This document shows, piece after piece, positions 44,419-58,700 of a stretch of DNA of 64,000 bases. The notes below the pieces were generated by a model. That model did not search any database. It had not been told where the DNA came from and saw nothing but the letters and a program-made list of their open reading frames with translations. Position numbers and translations under genes: made by a program. Position 1 is the stretch's first letter; each line of letters starts with the position of its first letter. Source of the stretch: Casuarina equisetifolia (Eukaryota > Streptophyta > Magnoliopsida > Fagales > Casuarinaceae); NCBI GenBank assembly GCA_028551475.1, contig CM052357.1:6433931-6497930 (forward strand). Reading direction: 5' to 3'.

Positions 44419-47400
44419 ATGGAGGACTCCGAGGGGGTTCTCAGCTTTGACTTCGAGGGCGGCCTCGACGCCGGCCCCGCCGCCAACGCTGCTGTCGCTG
44501 CGGGGCCACACATAGTGCAATCGGACTCGGGGGCGGGAGGCAACGTCAACGCTGCCGCTGCGGGTGGCGCTGCAGGTGCTGATGGCGGCCCGGGGGGTAA
44601 CGCGGGGCCGGGCCGGCGTAGCTTCAGGCAGACGGTGTGTCGGCACTGGCTGAGAAGCCTGTGCATGAAGGGCGATGCCTGCGGCTTCCTCCACCAGTAT
44701 GACAAGTCGCGGATGCCTGTGTGTCGATTCTTCCGTCTATATGGCGAGTGCCGCGAGCAGGACTGCGTGTACAAGCACACCAACGAAGACATCAAGGAGT
44801 GCAACATGTATGCGTGGGTCGTATCTTTTTTTCTTTTTATTATTATTTAATTTTCAGGTCCTTGTTCCATTGTGGTATTTGATTGCTTTTGTGTGGCTGT
44901 GATGCTTCGGTTGGCATTATTGATTTTGCGTTTGATAGACGTTTTTGGTTCTGCTTTGGGAGGTTAATTAAGATTGGTAGCTTTTTTTTCTTTTGTAATT
45001 TAAGTATGTCCATGACCAAGAGTGCAGGATTCCAAGAATGAGGTTTGGGGAGGGGGTTGCAACTTTTTGACTTGTAACTTTTATCGGGAGGACTTGTATC
45101 GCCTTGTCTGATTTGAATCTTTTGTTGACTCTTTTAATATTTCTTATCGTGGGTTGGTTGCTCGGTACTACTGCAGTGCAAAAAGCTGGGGATCTTTGTT
45201 TTGCATAAATGGCTTTACTCTGTACATTTGGGTTTTCGGTCTGTGTATGGAAAGGCAGAGCATGGAAGATGTATCTTCTTACTCGGAGAATTCTGAAATT
45301 TTGCAGGTACAAGTTGGGTTTTTGTCCAAATGGTCCTGATTGTCGGTATCGGCACGCAAAACTCCCCGGACCTCCACCTTCTGTTGAAGAGGTCCTTCAG
45401 AAGATTCAGCATTTAAGCTCTTACAACTCTGCAAACAGATTTTATCAACAAAGGAATGCTGGTTTTGCTCAACAAGCAGAAAAATCTCAGTTTCAGCATA
45501 GTCCCAACACTGGTAACCAAGCTGTGGTTGGAAAACCCTCGACGAATGAGTCCTCTAATTCCCAGCAGCAGCAGCAGTCCCAACAGCAGGTCAGCCAGAA
45601 CCAGATACAAAGTGTTCCAAATGGCCAGCCTAATCAGACCAACAGAACTTCTACACCTTTGCCTCAAGGACTATCTAGGTGTGTTCAGAGTCTTGAGGTC
45701 TTTAATAAGGTTATGTAAATCGGGTACTGTATATTTATAAGGGCAATGCCATGAAGGGCGTATTTATTCAACTAATAATTGCCCAAAAGAACGCAGTCTT
45801 CATTTAACAGCTGTAGGTAGCCTTCCATACGCTTAAAGCTAATTGATTTAGATTCTTGTAAAAGCTTTATGTCATATTTTTTATGGATTTGCTATTCAGC
45901 CTATGCGTTGTACTTCATCATTATAATTTTTGTTTGCTTCGCAAATCTAAGAGGAAAGCAAACATCGTTTGGTTTGTGGATTTCTTCTCCTCTAGTGCAG
46001 TGTAATTTTTATTTTGGTGTTTCGGTTGGAACATGTAGAATGTAAATTAACAACTCATATATCTCTGCAGTAAATTAGTGGCGTCAATTTATATATCCTA
46101 AGGACCTGGAATGAAGTAGGTAGCTAGTCTTTCTGCTTTTTGATTTATACACTTCTATTCAACTTATGGAAAAGTTGGTCAGCTGAGCAACAATGTGCTG
46201 TATGGTAAGATAATTCCCTGAGAAACATTGATTTGAAGATTTTGAGAGGGTCAGCATCAAGTGTAGAAAGAAGAAAGTTGGCACTGATATGTAAAATCAA
46301 ACATTAGCATATGATTGGCCTTTATGACTAGATGTATAGCAGGGAAAAAAGTAGCAGGAGCGAGAAACATGGCAAGTTCAAGTTTTGTTTCAAGTGCTGA
46401 GAGGTGTAGCTTGTTTGGTCATGGGTGATTTACTCCTTGGAGTCCCAATAAAGGCACATCTGCTTCTGAGGTAAAATTTGGCATCCCGTGGAGGATTTGG
46501 GCCAATTTTTCTTATACGAGAAACGTTTTTAAAGGGGGTCTTATGGGTTGGATGTCAATGGCATTCCTCTTATTAGTGGTAAGTGATAGTCAATTTCTGC
46601 AAAATGCTTAAAAGTTAGAGTAGGTGCAGGTGCGGATTTGAGATGACAGTTCAAGAATAGTCAGATGAAGTAACAATTGAACGTTCAGGGAAACAGAGAG
46701 TGGAATGGTGGTGAAAAATTTGAGTTTGAGTTTTTTCAGTCTGTGATATGTTGTCGGCTAGAAGGCAATGGGCACTTGGCCGTGCAGAGGTGGTAAGACA
46801 TTCTATTAGGAACTTCATTGTGTTCTTTCCCCCCTTAGCTTGGTGATTTTAGATGGGGATGGATGAGGCAGCCTGGATCTTGAAAATTAGTCCACGATGT
46901 TGTCTAGAACATGAAAGGCCATGCACTGCCTTCAATAGTTAAATATGGTTTATGTCTTGTTTTATTCTGGTATGCTAATATCTGCAAGTGAGATGTTGGA
47001 GCGCTGGAGGGGGCTGGGAGGTTGTGGCTTGATTGGAGCGGGCAACAATTTGGTGCTGCATTTTGTAATTTGGAGTGCTTGAAGCGAGCATTTTCAGAGC
47101 ATCAGCATCTTGCTTATAAACAGAAGAGATTGTTCCTCTCCTGCCTGTCACTGGATCTGAATTTTGTTTAGTCTTTGTTCTTTATTTATTTAGTGAGTTC
47201 CTGTAGTCTTTCAGGACTGAATGTTTGGCTGTATTGTCTTTTTTTTTTTTTTTTTTAACTGAATGAATCCTCGGGTGTTGCCATTTTTTCTTTCTAACTC
47301 GATATTTATATTCAAGGAGAGAACTAGTAAATTTAATTTCGTCTTTCTTGATAAGTACAAGTGGCCTGAAAAGGGTGGTTTGGAGAGAGGAACTCCTGCT

Positions 47401-50400
47401 GATTGGAGATTCTGGATTGGGATAAAATTAGGTCTTAGAGTGTCATTCAGAGTAGAAGAATTGAAAGGATGTAGGTTGATTGATTTGACAGTGAGGATAA
47501 AAGGTTAATAACATTCTGTTCTCTGTTTGAAGTTTGGATTCATAAGGTTCTTATTTAACCCACTGAGAAAAAGAGAAAGTACCTTTAACAAAATACAGTA
47601 AATGTAAAGCTGCAAAATTGCTAGCCAGCTTATTTTCAAGGATCACCTGGTATCTGCAGAATTTCCAAGCAACGTATCTCACTTTTGCAATATGTCTTTG
47701 AAAGATTAATCACTTCTATTGGACCAACTGTAAGGTTCTAGTTTATGCTGCATTCCCATGCAACCGAAGCTTTACATCAACCAGTAATTTGATAGAATGA
47801 CTAGCTAGAAGTAGGAAATGTTTTGTATTGTGTGTTTATCAGACTTGTTTATGCTACTTGACTATATGCTAGCTGGCTATAGTAACGAACTTATTTGGCT
47901 GTATACCCTTCGTATTTGTTTAGTGTCCATTCTGTTTTATTATGAAGGCACAGAGACTGCTAGATCAGCCAGCTGAAGCATATTCTTTAATGCTGCTCAC
48001 AGTCAGTTTTGTGACTACTAATTGTTGATTGAGATTTTCTTTCCAGTTCTAGCACATTCTTCACTTCATTTATGTTTGATTTCCGTGGGTGTGATTCTAA
48101 TCTATTTTAAATGTGGAACTGCAGATATTTTATTGTTAAAAGTTGCAACCGTGAAAATTTGGAATTATCTGTTCAACAAGGAGTATGGGCAACTCAAAGG
48201 AGCAACGAGTCTAAACTGAATGAAGCTTTTGACTCTGCTGAAAATGTGATTTTGATTTTCTCAGTTAACCGAACTCGACATTTCCAGGTAGATTTTGGTT
48301 TTAATATCCTACAATGATTATTTAAGCTGTTCTCTAGATCTGTGCTGCTTTGATGATTACATAGCTTAGTAGGTTTCTCATTCCATCTGGCCAATTGGAA
48401 TCTCCGTTTTGTCTGTTCAAGGTAAATACAAAGATGTGCGTGTGTTTTGTCAGGGTTGTGCCAAGATGACATCAAGAATTGGCGGTTCTGTTGGTGGGGG
48501 CAACTGGAAATATGCGCATGGAACTGCACATTATGGACGGAATTTCTCTGTCAAATGGTTAAAGGTACATGCCTATCTCCATTATAGACGGAATTTCTGT
48601 GTCAAAGGGACGCTATCAACTTAAGTCAGCCATTTTTTCAACTTGTTTTGTTATCTTTTTTCTGGCTCTGAAGTGCTCATGCCATGAGTGATAATTAAAA
48701 CTACGATCCTGACATCCTGCAAGAACTGCAACTGTTCATTATTTTATTGCATTTTTCTTTTCAAGTTGATTTGAGTGCTGAAAGTTCAGGTACACTCATT
48801 TTAGAGGAAGCCTTATTCCGTTCTCTTTTTTCTTCATATTCATGCTACTGATCCATTCACTTGTTTTGTGAAATGCAATTGTATCTTGTACAAGGCTCCC
48901 AACATATGCATTATATTTATTGCAGTCGGTTTTTTTGAAGCTTTAAGGAAAAGGAAAACTTACATGGGATTTCTACACTTCCGGCATTTGTTTGAAACTC
49001 TATTCGAAATCAGGACTAAGATATGGCGATGCACAATGATATAGAGTAGAAAAACAAACAACTCATGTATATTTATAGTTCTTTTACATGTCTAAGTTGG
49101 ATAATTAGAAGTTTGTTATGGCTAATTGCAATTTCTTATATGCAGTTATGTGAATTGTCCTTTCATAAAACTCGCCATCTAAGGAATCCGTTCAATGAGA
49201 ACTTACCTGTAAAGGTATTTGTTTTGTGCCTTGGTTTGTTTTCACTAAAGCTGAACTTGTGCTTATGATCCAGCATTGTTTTTCTATTCTTTCTGTCGCT
49301 GCATTAGTTGATTTGTCATTTTCCTTTTTCTACTTTTCCTTGTCTTCTTGTTGACCTGAACAATGGTCAGATTTGAGCTTGGGAAAAGTACTGAAATAGG
49401 TGCCTTATGTTAGCTTGAGCCATCCTCTGCCTACCCTCACATAGAGATTCTAGTGAATTGATCCTTACCCGTCATTCTAAAGTACACATATAAGTCCAGA
49501 AGCATATGAGAGACGTGTGTGCACACAAATATGTGCAGCCATGTGTTTTGTGGGATTTGCTAGATACCTCTCCTTGTTGGTGGTTTTTAGTTGTAGCTTG
49601 AACTACATAGACCACGCAACCATGCTGTTTGGCAAATTGAGCTTAAAACTTCTCTCTGTAATTTTTTTTCCACCTTGATTTTGTAACCTCTAGAGCCTGC
49701 CTCAAATAGTCCTCATGAAAGGAACTGCAGAAACGGATCTTGAGGAAGTAGTATCCAAAACATCTCCTTGCTGTCTTAGTGTCATTTAACGTCTGGAATT
49801 ATAACCAGGGCGCAAAATTGATGCTAGAGCTGACATCGATTCAACTTAGCAATTTAGTGTTCTGTTCTAAATTTTGGGACTGCAATGTGATCCAAAAATG
49901 CAGGGTCAGCATATGGAAATATGTATGTTCCTATGTTCCTTTTAGGCCTTTTGCTTACTTATATATGATTCTACATATTCTTCCTTTTTCCCATTTGATT
50001 TTTGATCTTCAATCTAGACCTTGAAGATCGTTAGTTTTGCTCTTTACTGAGAGACATCAGCTACAAGGGTAGTCCTTGCACGAATAAATGACAGTAGACA
50101 CCCTCCATTTTCTATGGTTACAACATTGCGATTAAAACCTCGGGGGAAGGTAAATTGTACTAGTTGGATTCTTGTGTATTCACCTCGTATTGTGCCCCTC
50201 CATAATTATTGATTTGGAGAGATTGGCGATAATATTCTTTTTTGGCCTCAGGCACAGTATTTCTGTGGAAAAGAGATGGAAAGATATCTGGATTAGATTG
50301 TAAATCTCTCATCAATAGTGCGTAAAGAAAATGTGGGAGGAAGCCAAATTGTCGGGATTGCATTTAGTCTTTATCGGGCACTACCTGCCTATCCATAATG

Positions 50401-53385
50401 ACAAGCCTGCGCGCTACATTTGCTACTAGATGTTAAAAGAAAAGGCAGATTACATTAAAAAGCTTTTCCTTATGCACTGTAAGTTAAGTTTCTGGAAGCA
50501 AAAGGCCAAAGTTCTCTTTAAGCTGAAGCTAACAGTTGCTATGAAAAGCAAGATACGTGCCAATAGTACCAAATAAGGAAATGCTGATTCTTGTTCTCTA
50601 CCTTCTCAAATCTAAAGTCAAGAGATGCTGATTTATTTATTTATTTACTTTGTGATAATCCTTGAGAGTGCCTCTGGGGAAATTAGCTGGAGTTTGGAGA
50701 TAATTTCCTTCTACTGATTCTTTTTTTTTTTTTTCTGGCCAAAAGGGCAAAGGAAAATAATAATTTCTTTTGGAAAAGAATTAAAAGGACACCTTATTGA
50801 AAGTGAGCGAAAGTAACTATGTAACTCTCCATATTTGTTCGTATATTGGCTGGCATTTCACCACCTCTTTTACTTGCTATGACTTCTGTTTCCATTGGTT
50901 GTATTGGCTTCTGAGATACGTGGTTTATGGCCCTTTCTTAGCGTAGCTCTAGCTGATTGCGTAGTTATGAATCTGTTATTGCAGATAAGTAGAGACTGTC
51001 AGGAGCTTGAGCCCTCTGTTGGTGAGCAGTTGGCTTCCCTGCTTTATCTCGAGCCAGATAGTGAACTCATGGTATGTTTTCTTTTGAGTTACTTTGAGAT
51101 CCAACATATTGATTAGATGATAGATTTCTGAAAAAATGGGAATAAGAAAACTTCAAAGGAAACGGTTGAAGTATAGTGGTAATGAGAAATGTATCTGTAT
51201 CTTCTTATTAGCTTCAAGCAGGGTGGATTTGTCTGTATATACATATAGGTGTATATGCGCGGGAAAGTGCTCATAATATTATCAGACATAACATATTATA
51301 CTTGGTAGTTGCAATACACACTATTTGTCCAGACTCTCTCGCTTTCTTTGCATTTAATTCCTTCTCTTAGGTCAGAGAATATATTGGAATTTTTTTTTTC
51401 CCCCAACAAGCTGGTGAGAAAAATTTATCAAGAATAGGTGGACCAATATTAGAGTCCTTGTGCAAGAAAATTTTGACATGCTTTGTTTTTCCTGTGATGT
51501 TGGTTTCTACGCTCTAGTATTCCAATTGAAGGGAGAGGTAGGAATAGCTACTCAAATGAAATGTCAAATTCAAATTACTCTGGTACTAGTAATTTCTGTG
51601 GCCAAATAATCATTAACTATTATTTCTAAGTTTGCAGTTTTGCAAGAAATAAGGCTGAGCATTGGATGGATCTTGCTTCTCTTATGATATTTAAGAATCC
51701 AAAAAAATGGTTGGACAATGCCAAATAATCAACTGTTCATACACACAGCTCTAGGGGTAAATTAAGTGAGAGGAATCAGTAGTGATATATTGGTCTTATA
51801 GCATGAAAAGAGAGAATTATGCATTTTGCACTATGGGCTGAGTTGAGTTCATTAAACTCTACCCATTCCTCCAACCTGCTGTTTGTAACTGGGGTGTGAA
51901 ATTAAGTGGAACAGACCGTGGTCTAGAAGTATTGCCTACTGGTGGAGGATGGATTATGCATAGCGTGACAGGGCAATAGTATTAAGTTCCTGAGATAATT
52001 TAGTGGGGTGGAAGAAAATAATTTCGGATGTATAATTGTTATCTGCCTAGGAGATAAACTACTAGGGATGCTTTGAAATTTAGCATGTAGGATACTCCAG
52101 AATAGAACAAATTTTTGTCTGTGAAATTCATTTATCTTGTTGCTAGATAAATTCTGTGGGACATTCTAAAATACTTATATTGTCTTTACCTTCTCCCTTG
52201 TATCTTCAATTATCGACATTATAATATGTCTGCCTTTATGTCATGGTTTTTTCTTTATTTTTGTTTGTTCTTACACCAGTAGAGAGGCCATCAATTAGTG
52301 AACCATATAGGAATTTCACATTTGGTAGAATTAGTTTTTGGAAAGGAAGATCTCATTAGTGGAATTCAACTGTTTCCCAAGCTTGCCGGTGTCTGGCATC
52401 ATTTTTGATGAAGTGGATGGAGAGAGCACAAAAATTGCCCCTTTCTTGAATGTCAATCGGGATGAATCTGTTTGTTGTTCGTCTTTGTGCTTGGTTACAG
52501 GCAATCTCACTTGCAGCTGAATCAAAACGAGAGGAGGAGAAAGCGAAGGGAGTCAATCCAGACAATGGAGGAGACAACCCAGATATCGTACCATTCGAGG
52601 ACAATGAGGAAGAGGAAGAGGAAGAAAGTGACGAAGAGGAGGAGAGCTTTGAACAGGTTCCTGGGGCAGCAACTCAAGGTAGAGGAAGAGGAAGGGGACT
52701 AATGTGGCCGCCCCACATGCCACTAGGGCGTGGAGCTAGACCTATGCCTGGGACCCAGGGTTTCCCCCCTGTAATGATGGGTGCTGATGGGTTATCTTAT
52801 GGACCTGTTACTCCCGATGGTTTTCCTATGCCAGATCTTTTTGGTGTTGGTCCCCGTGGTTTTGCACCATATGGTCCGAGATTCTCTGGTGATTTCACAG
52901 GTCCTGCGTCTGGCATGATGTTTCGTGGACGGCCTTCACAACCCGGGGTATTTCCAGCTGGTGGATTTGGGATGATGATGGGTCCAGCCCGTGCCCCCTT
53001 TATGGGAGGGATGGGGGTTGTAGGTACAAATCCAGCTCGACCCAACCGGCCTGTTGGCATGCCCCAGATGTTTCCACCACCACCACCACCTCTCTCTCAA
53101 AACCCCAATCGGATTGTGAAGAGAGATCGTAATGAAAGGTATAGTGCCGGTTCAGAGCAAGGCAAGGGCCAAGAGATTCCAAGTCCGGGTGGTGGACAAG
53201 ATGATGAGACACAGTATCAGCATGGTTTCAAGGGTCACAATGAAGATCAATATGGTACCGGTAATAACTTCAGAAATGATGAGAGTGGAAGTGAGGATGA
53301 GGCACCAAGACGGTCAAGGCATGGAGAAGGGAAGAAGAAGCGACGAGGCTCAGAAGGAGATGGTACTGCTGTATCTGATCACTGA
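44419..53385 (+). CDS. CPSF30: CPSF30 long form: CCCH zinc finger plus YTH m6A-reader polyadenylation factor
   Basis: Seven exons: 44419-44807, 45307-45678, 48125-48287, 48454-48564, 49146-49214, 50985-51071 and 52501-53385. They join into 2076 nt (691 residues plus stop). The protein is the 30-kDa subunit of the nuclear cleavage and polyadenylation complex, and in plants the long form also reads m6A. Residues 1-70 are Ala/Gly-rich. Three CCCH fingers lie at C74-H92, C102-H120 and C128-H146, the third split by intron 1. A Gln/Ser/Asn-rich linker follows. A YTH domain spans about 254-397 (YFIVKS, QQGVWATQRS, GGNWKYAHG). Then come an acidic stretch (DNEEEEEEESDEEEE), a Gly/Pro/Met-rich region and a basic tail (APRRSRHGEGKKKRR). 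Arabidopsis CPSF30-L is slightly shorter (about 630). This is the only whole copy here. The Ala/Gly-rich N-terminus and large introns (2.4 kb intron 2) are notable. Confidence 0.95.
45679..48124 (+). other. CPSF30 intron 2 with read-through end for a short form
   Basis: If intron 2 is not spliced, the frame runs 13 codons into it and stops at 45716-45718. That gives a 266-residue protein with the three zinc fingers but no YTH domain. Arabidopsis makes a short CPSF30 (about 250 residues) by polyadenylation within the same intron, so the 2.4 kb intron is the expected place for a proximal poly(A) site. No other gene was seen in it, and a T-run lies at about 47240. Confidence 0.6.
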
Positions 53386-55708
53386 CATGGTAGCAAATTT
53401 GACTGATGCTACCGTACGCTCACCTGCTTTCTTGGAAACACGATCAAATTCAAATTCTTCCAGTTCTTTTGTTGTATTTCAGAAATTTTGGGTGGTGAAT
53501 TTTTGTCCTCCACAAGTTTATGAAAAGAGTTCAAATTTGTTGCTAGGATGTGTTGTATTGATGTAACAAATTATGTGAAGAGTTAGACGTGATCTTGATC
53601 TATTACTAACGTACTTGTAAATAAATTCTTTTGGCAAATATTGCATCAATAGGCTACTCGTTGATTCACAAATTCTTTTCTACTGATGAAAGAAAATTAT
53701 GCGTGGCCAAATGTATTGAAAACGCAGTGTGAATGTCATCTAGATTATAAGCAGTGACGGACGTTAAGGTCTTAGTAGTTCTCTAGGGGGCCTATAATTT
53801 CTTGAATTCAGAGTGTTCGACGTAAGCAATGACATACTTCATTGAGGCTGTTCCAAAGTTAAAAACTATCGTGGAGAAGCTGCATCGACTCAGCTTATGA
53901 AGGAAGACCGAGAAAAAGAACAAGAAAATATGAAAATTCTGAAAATGATTTGTAAGGATAATTGGACAATTTTTTTAAAAATTTATTTAGGGTGATCAAT
54001 TAGTCTTTAGTTGGGAATAGGATCATTATGAATTTAAAACTTAAGAGAAGTTTCACCATCTTTTTATCTTCTTTTTTCATTTTTTATTTTTTATACTACA
54101 ATCTACATACCTAACTCACAAGTTGAGTCCCAAAACTCACTGTTGATGTCCTTATTAGCATATCACTAAGCTAATTGACTAAGCAACATCATCTTTTTAT
54201 CTTTAAAAAAAAAAGTTTTTTAACGCCTTTATAACAAGTTTAACAAATATTGTCACTAGTTTCAACATGTCTTGGATGTTCTTATTAATATTTGTCTTTT
54301 CAACAATTACTTGGTGTGACGGTCTGGTTTTTGATGTTAGGAAATTTAAGACGATATTCAAGAGTTGATTAAATTTCTACTATAGATATGCTAATACCTT
54401 AATGATTTGCATTAAACGTAATGACTAAAATTTAGCATCTTATACAGTAAAAAACGATTCTAAAGGATGTTAATCTTTATAGGACATTTTTAACGAATGT
54501 AAAAGTGATTATTGATATCTGCATTTGCAACCACATTACCATCTCTTTATAATAATTTATTGAATCAATCTATTTAATCCTTTATTCGTGAATGCAACAT
54601 GAAATAAAGATACCCACTTCGAATAAATCTTCCGAATCTCACCTGACACAGACCAAGACAGGAAAAACAAGGATTCACATACCAGCTTGTCCTTGAAGTA
54701 CTGACTAGGATAACATGGCGTGTATTACAGTAACTCTTGCTGGTACGGTCGAAAGGATTCGGGGTATTTCTATGTTCGTTGTGCTACATAAAGGAAAGGA
54801 TACTGTGTTTTATTAAATGTCACACTCGCCTGTTCTCTTTTGGGATTAGATTCCTTTTGGGTTTAGGGAATAAATTTTGTTATATGTCACACTATGCTTT
54901 GGGTTTTTCGTTTTAATGCAACTCTACCTTGCTTAAAAATATGAGAAGAACCAGGAAATCCCAAAGGCCTATACCCGACAGCCCTACCAGGATAAAGAAG
55001 CAGGATCGAAAAATAAAGAACGCAAAAACCAAAGTGTACTGATTTCAAATCTGTGGCGTAACGCCAGTACATAATGGTAATAATAAGGGGCGAAATACTG
55101 TCCGAAACAGGGGCTTCAAAGAATGATCGTCCTGAGGGCTGGAGACTTCTCTTGCCATACAATTATACACAAACCACGTTTTACAACTTACAAGAAAGCA
55201 AAAACAGCATTCAGAGTATTATCAGGATTCGCTTGTCTGCTAAGGATGATGAAGACATTCAAGGAAAGCATTCAAAATAAAAGATTGATATTCCTTGAGG
55301 AAGGAGATGGTACAATATTTGCAGGTTCTTGTGCTAAAAATTGAAGCGCAAGTGGCATTCAGTTTCAGTATCACCGACCAAAAGATAAATGGCCCACGAA
55401 ATAATATTCAGCTAGGGCAGTTTGAAAATCAAAACCTGCTTTTTTCATTTTTCCTTAATGTTGTGTGTGGAAGAGGGAGGGGAAGGGAAGGAGGAAAGGG
55501 CAGAGGGAGAGGAGCGAAGGAAAGACATTGATTTTTCATGGGTGGGGGTAAAGAATCATCAGCCTATTTAACAACACCGCCCCATTCATGATGTACAGAA
55601 GGCTCTAAGAGTTACAGAAACCTACCCATTCTCTAGAATTCACCTTCCGACCTGATCAATGTTGTAAAATATGAGTTAGCCTGATCAAACAGTTCTTAAT
55701 AATCAACA
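53386..55708. other. Convergent spacer between CPSF30 and the SAPS gene
   Basis: Holds both 3' UTRs. Outside them the sequence is AT-rich without recognised coding content. A GA-rich tract is at 55465-55520. Open frames near 54887-55162 (minus) and 55295-55531 (plus) show no known family and are probably chance or UTR. Confidence 0.5.
53620..53625 (+). terminator. Candidate poly(A) signal of CPSF30
   Basis: AATAAA, 235 nt after the stop codon, preceded by T-rich sequence and TTGTA motifs. The actual cleavage site cannot be read from sequence. Confidence 0.4.
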
Positions 55709-58700
55709 TTAGTTCCCTGTTTCATTAACTCCTTTTTTTTCATCTTCTACCCCAGCAGTCCCTTCAGTTCCCTTGCTCATCACCACATCACCAGAAGTGG
55801 GTGGACCGGAGCTTTGATTCTCATTACCTGATTCTGTCTGTCTGGAAGGATCGGAACTTGGGTTCTTATCTGTTGATGGTGGCAATTGTCCAGGGGTGGT
55901 CCCTTCATTCTTTTCCAATCCATCAGTGGATAATGACGGTTCAGCTGTATCTGGCTTGCCAAGTGCTAAGCCAACTTGAACCTCACCATTGGGTAGGACA
56001 TCAGACGGATCGCCAGAATCTGAAGTCTCCCTCCATTCAACCCATTCAGGTGGTTTATCAGTTTCGGTGAGACCAGTTTCTCTTATGTTGTCAGTCAACA
56101 GATCTGGAGCATCTACCGACATTTTTTCGCCTTCTGGAGATGATGTTGCAGTGTCAACCAAGTCATCGTCTTCACCAACAGTAACATTATCATCATTGCC
56201 ACCTTTATCATGATTGCCCCCCTCTGTATTAGGTGATGGAGAGGCCAATGAGCTAGTTGATCGTTCATTGGCACCTCTGTCATCCTCAAAAGCAAACCAG
56301 TTGGAATTTGTAAAAAGTGAGCCGCTGCACACACCAAGGCAGATCTTAGATCAAGCAACTGGGATTGTTTACAAACAGAAAGTCTAAGCGAATAGTTTAT
56401 AACCAGACTATGGAAAAAGAGAGCAGTAAAAAAAGGTACTACTCTTTCCAAGTAAATAAATGAAAAAACACAGCAAGGTAAAAACACTATTAATGCCCAC
56501 CAAAACTTTTAGAAGTTTGTCCCCAGTATTACAGAAGCACCCAAAACAATTAAGCCAAAAACCATAAGGAATGCTCCATCACTATTAACACACTCCATTA
56601 TTCAACAAGCATGTAAAGCCAAAATAAAAAATAGCCAGTAAACTAGCTCCCCAAGTGCTGAAATATAACTGCACTTTCCTACGTAAACTTGTAATGGTGA
56701 GGACCTCATGAAATTCAAAAAAAGCCTAGAAGATGTAAGTTCTAGCCCATATCATCTTTCTTGGAAACTACACGTGCATCCTTAAAATGCAGCTCAAAAA
56801 ATGAGAAAAGGACCTCTTTAATATTAAAAGTAGAACACACTGGTTTTTCCTTTTCTGCCCGGTAGAGAAAGCAGAACTATTTCATTTTTTATGCTGATAT
56901 GTGAGATCTAATAAGAAATAACTACTGGATCAGCAACCACTTAAAATGGACTACTGTTCAGTACTTTTGACTTCCCGGTTACTGCAGAACCCTATTCTCT
57001 AACTCCCTACCCCTGTCACATAAACACACTTTGTTTTTGCACTTCCTTTGACCATCATGTGCTGGACCAACACCACACCAAACATTTTCCTTTTTTATCT
57101 TTTTTATAGCATTCTCTGCCTCATCATCAATGACACACACAAAACAAAGACAACAAAGTGCTAGCACACATAACACCCAAAGATTGTTTTCATTTGTCAA
57201 ATCACGTGCTGGATCAAGCAATTTCCCAATCACATATTAATTTTTTCCTTTGGGACAAAGAATGCTATAAGTTATTATCAGAGAGTTATAGGGTCTATCA
57301 TTAAGTACAGGGAAAATTAATTACTTTATATTTGATGATCTCCACATTGATTGACAGTCTAGGGATTAAATTCTATTGCATTATGGGCAGTAACAAAACA
57401 TTATTAAAAAAATATCCTGCATGGTACTTTGTGTATCTAGAAGACTAAAAGAACAAAAATACTCAACATGCAGATCTTACAATAGCCAAGCCGATTTACC
57501 AAGTAGGCTAAATAAAATAAACTCTGATCATTTAACTTGATCACAGATGTATTTGAGCTTTATCCCTAGGCTCCATAAGGTCTTTCTCACTAAGAGGATC
57601 TTGAGCTTTCAACAACACTGGCTACAAAGCATGGATAGCTAGCCATGCATCCAAATGCAAAAGCAGACTCAAAAAAAAAAAAAATCCAAAAAAACAGAAT
57701 ACAAAGACTACATTCTCCCACTGAGAACACAAAACAAGTTCTAATATGGAATTGTCAGAAGGAAGGGAAGGGGAAGGGAAAGAAAGATCACAAATAGTCC
57801 TTGTGCCTACCTTTCTTGATCATCACCCAGTCGCAGAGAAGATAAGACAACTTCAGCAGATTCATCATCAAAATAGACATCCTGTCAAGTATTCAGGTAA
57901 GGAACCTCTCCACTATTCATAAAGTTTACATCCTGCTATCAGAAAATGAAAGCAGTTGCTATATATAGTGCATATATGTAAGTGAGATATGATTAAAACC
58001 ATGCAAGTCATTTTGTCAAGCTCTTACATTTTGTCTCTTCCTTTCAAAATATCAATTATTATAGGAGATCACGGAGGGAAAGGAAAATGAATAAAAGATG
58101 CAAGCACTATTTTATATTGATACCTCAGAACGGGAGATACTCACAAATTAAAGACACAACCTACCAAAAGTAACATCCATGCTAAACAGCAATCTAAGCA
58201 ATCTAAGCAATCTAACTCAGCCATAAACAGATTCCCTTAATCAATCCAAGTTCTTGGTCTACAACAACAAGAACATGAGTCATGTCTGGCCCATCATGTT
58301 CATGAAATAACCCAAATTGATTGCTTACATAAACATTGATTGATCATAAAATTGTTGGATTTATCATGGAGGGACAAAAATTCAGATATGATCAACATAG
58401 TACTCCACAGAAAGGTACAAATAAGCATCAGCTTCTATGTAGTTAGTAAAACAGTTTATCTCTTTATATCAACCCTAAAATTCAGGTTCAAATGCTTTCT
58501 CCATGTACTTTTTAGAATCCATAAAATTTCACGGCTTAAAACTCAGGCAGCATCAGATACTCATAGGCCACCTTTATACCAAAGATCATTTCCGAAGCAG
58601 GGATTAGAGACACCCTAAGTGAGTGAGTTTGGGTGCATGAGTTGTAATAAAAAAAAAATTTTTAAAAAAAGGGATCAGAGTAATCAGAAAATAGTGTTTA

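Noticed and set aside
44383-44807. Minus-strand open frames across CPSF30 exon 1
   Set aside because: They are antisense shadows of a GC-rich exon with intact zinc fingers on the plus strand.
52356-53212. Minus-strand open frames opposite the last CPSF30 exon
   Set aside because: They are antisense shadows of the Gly/Pro-rich coding region.
54887-55162. Possible gene or tRNA-like sequence in the convergent spacer
   Set aside because: No family similarity was seen and I could not fold a convincing tRNA. It probably belongs to the 3' flank.
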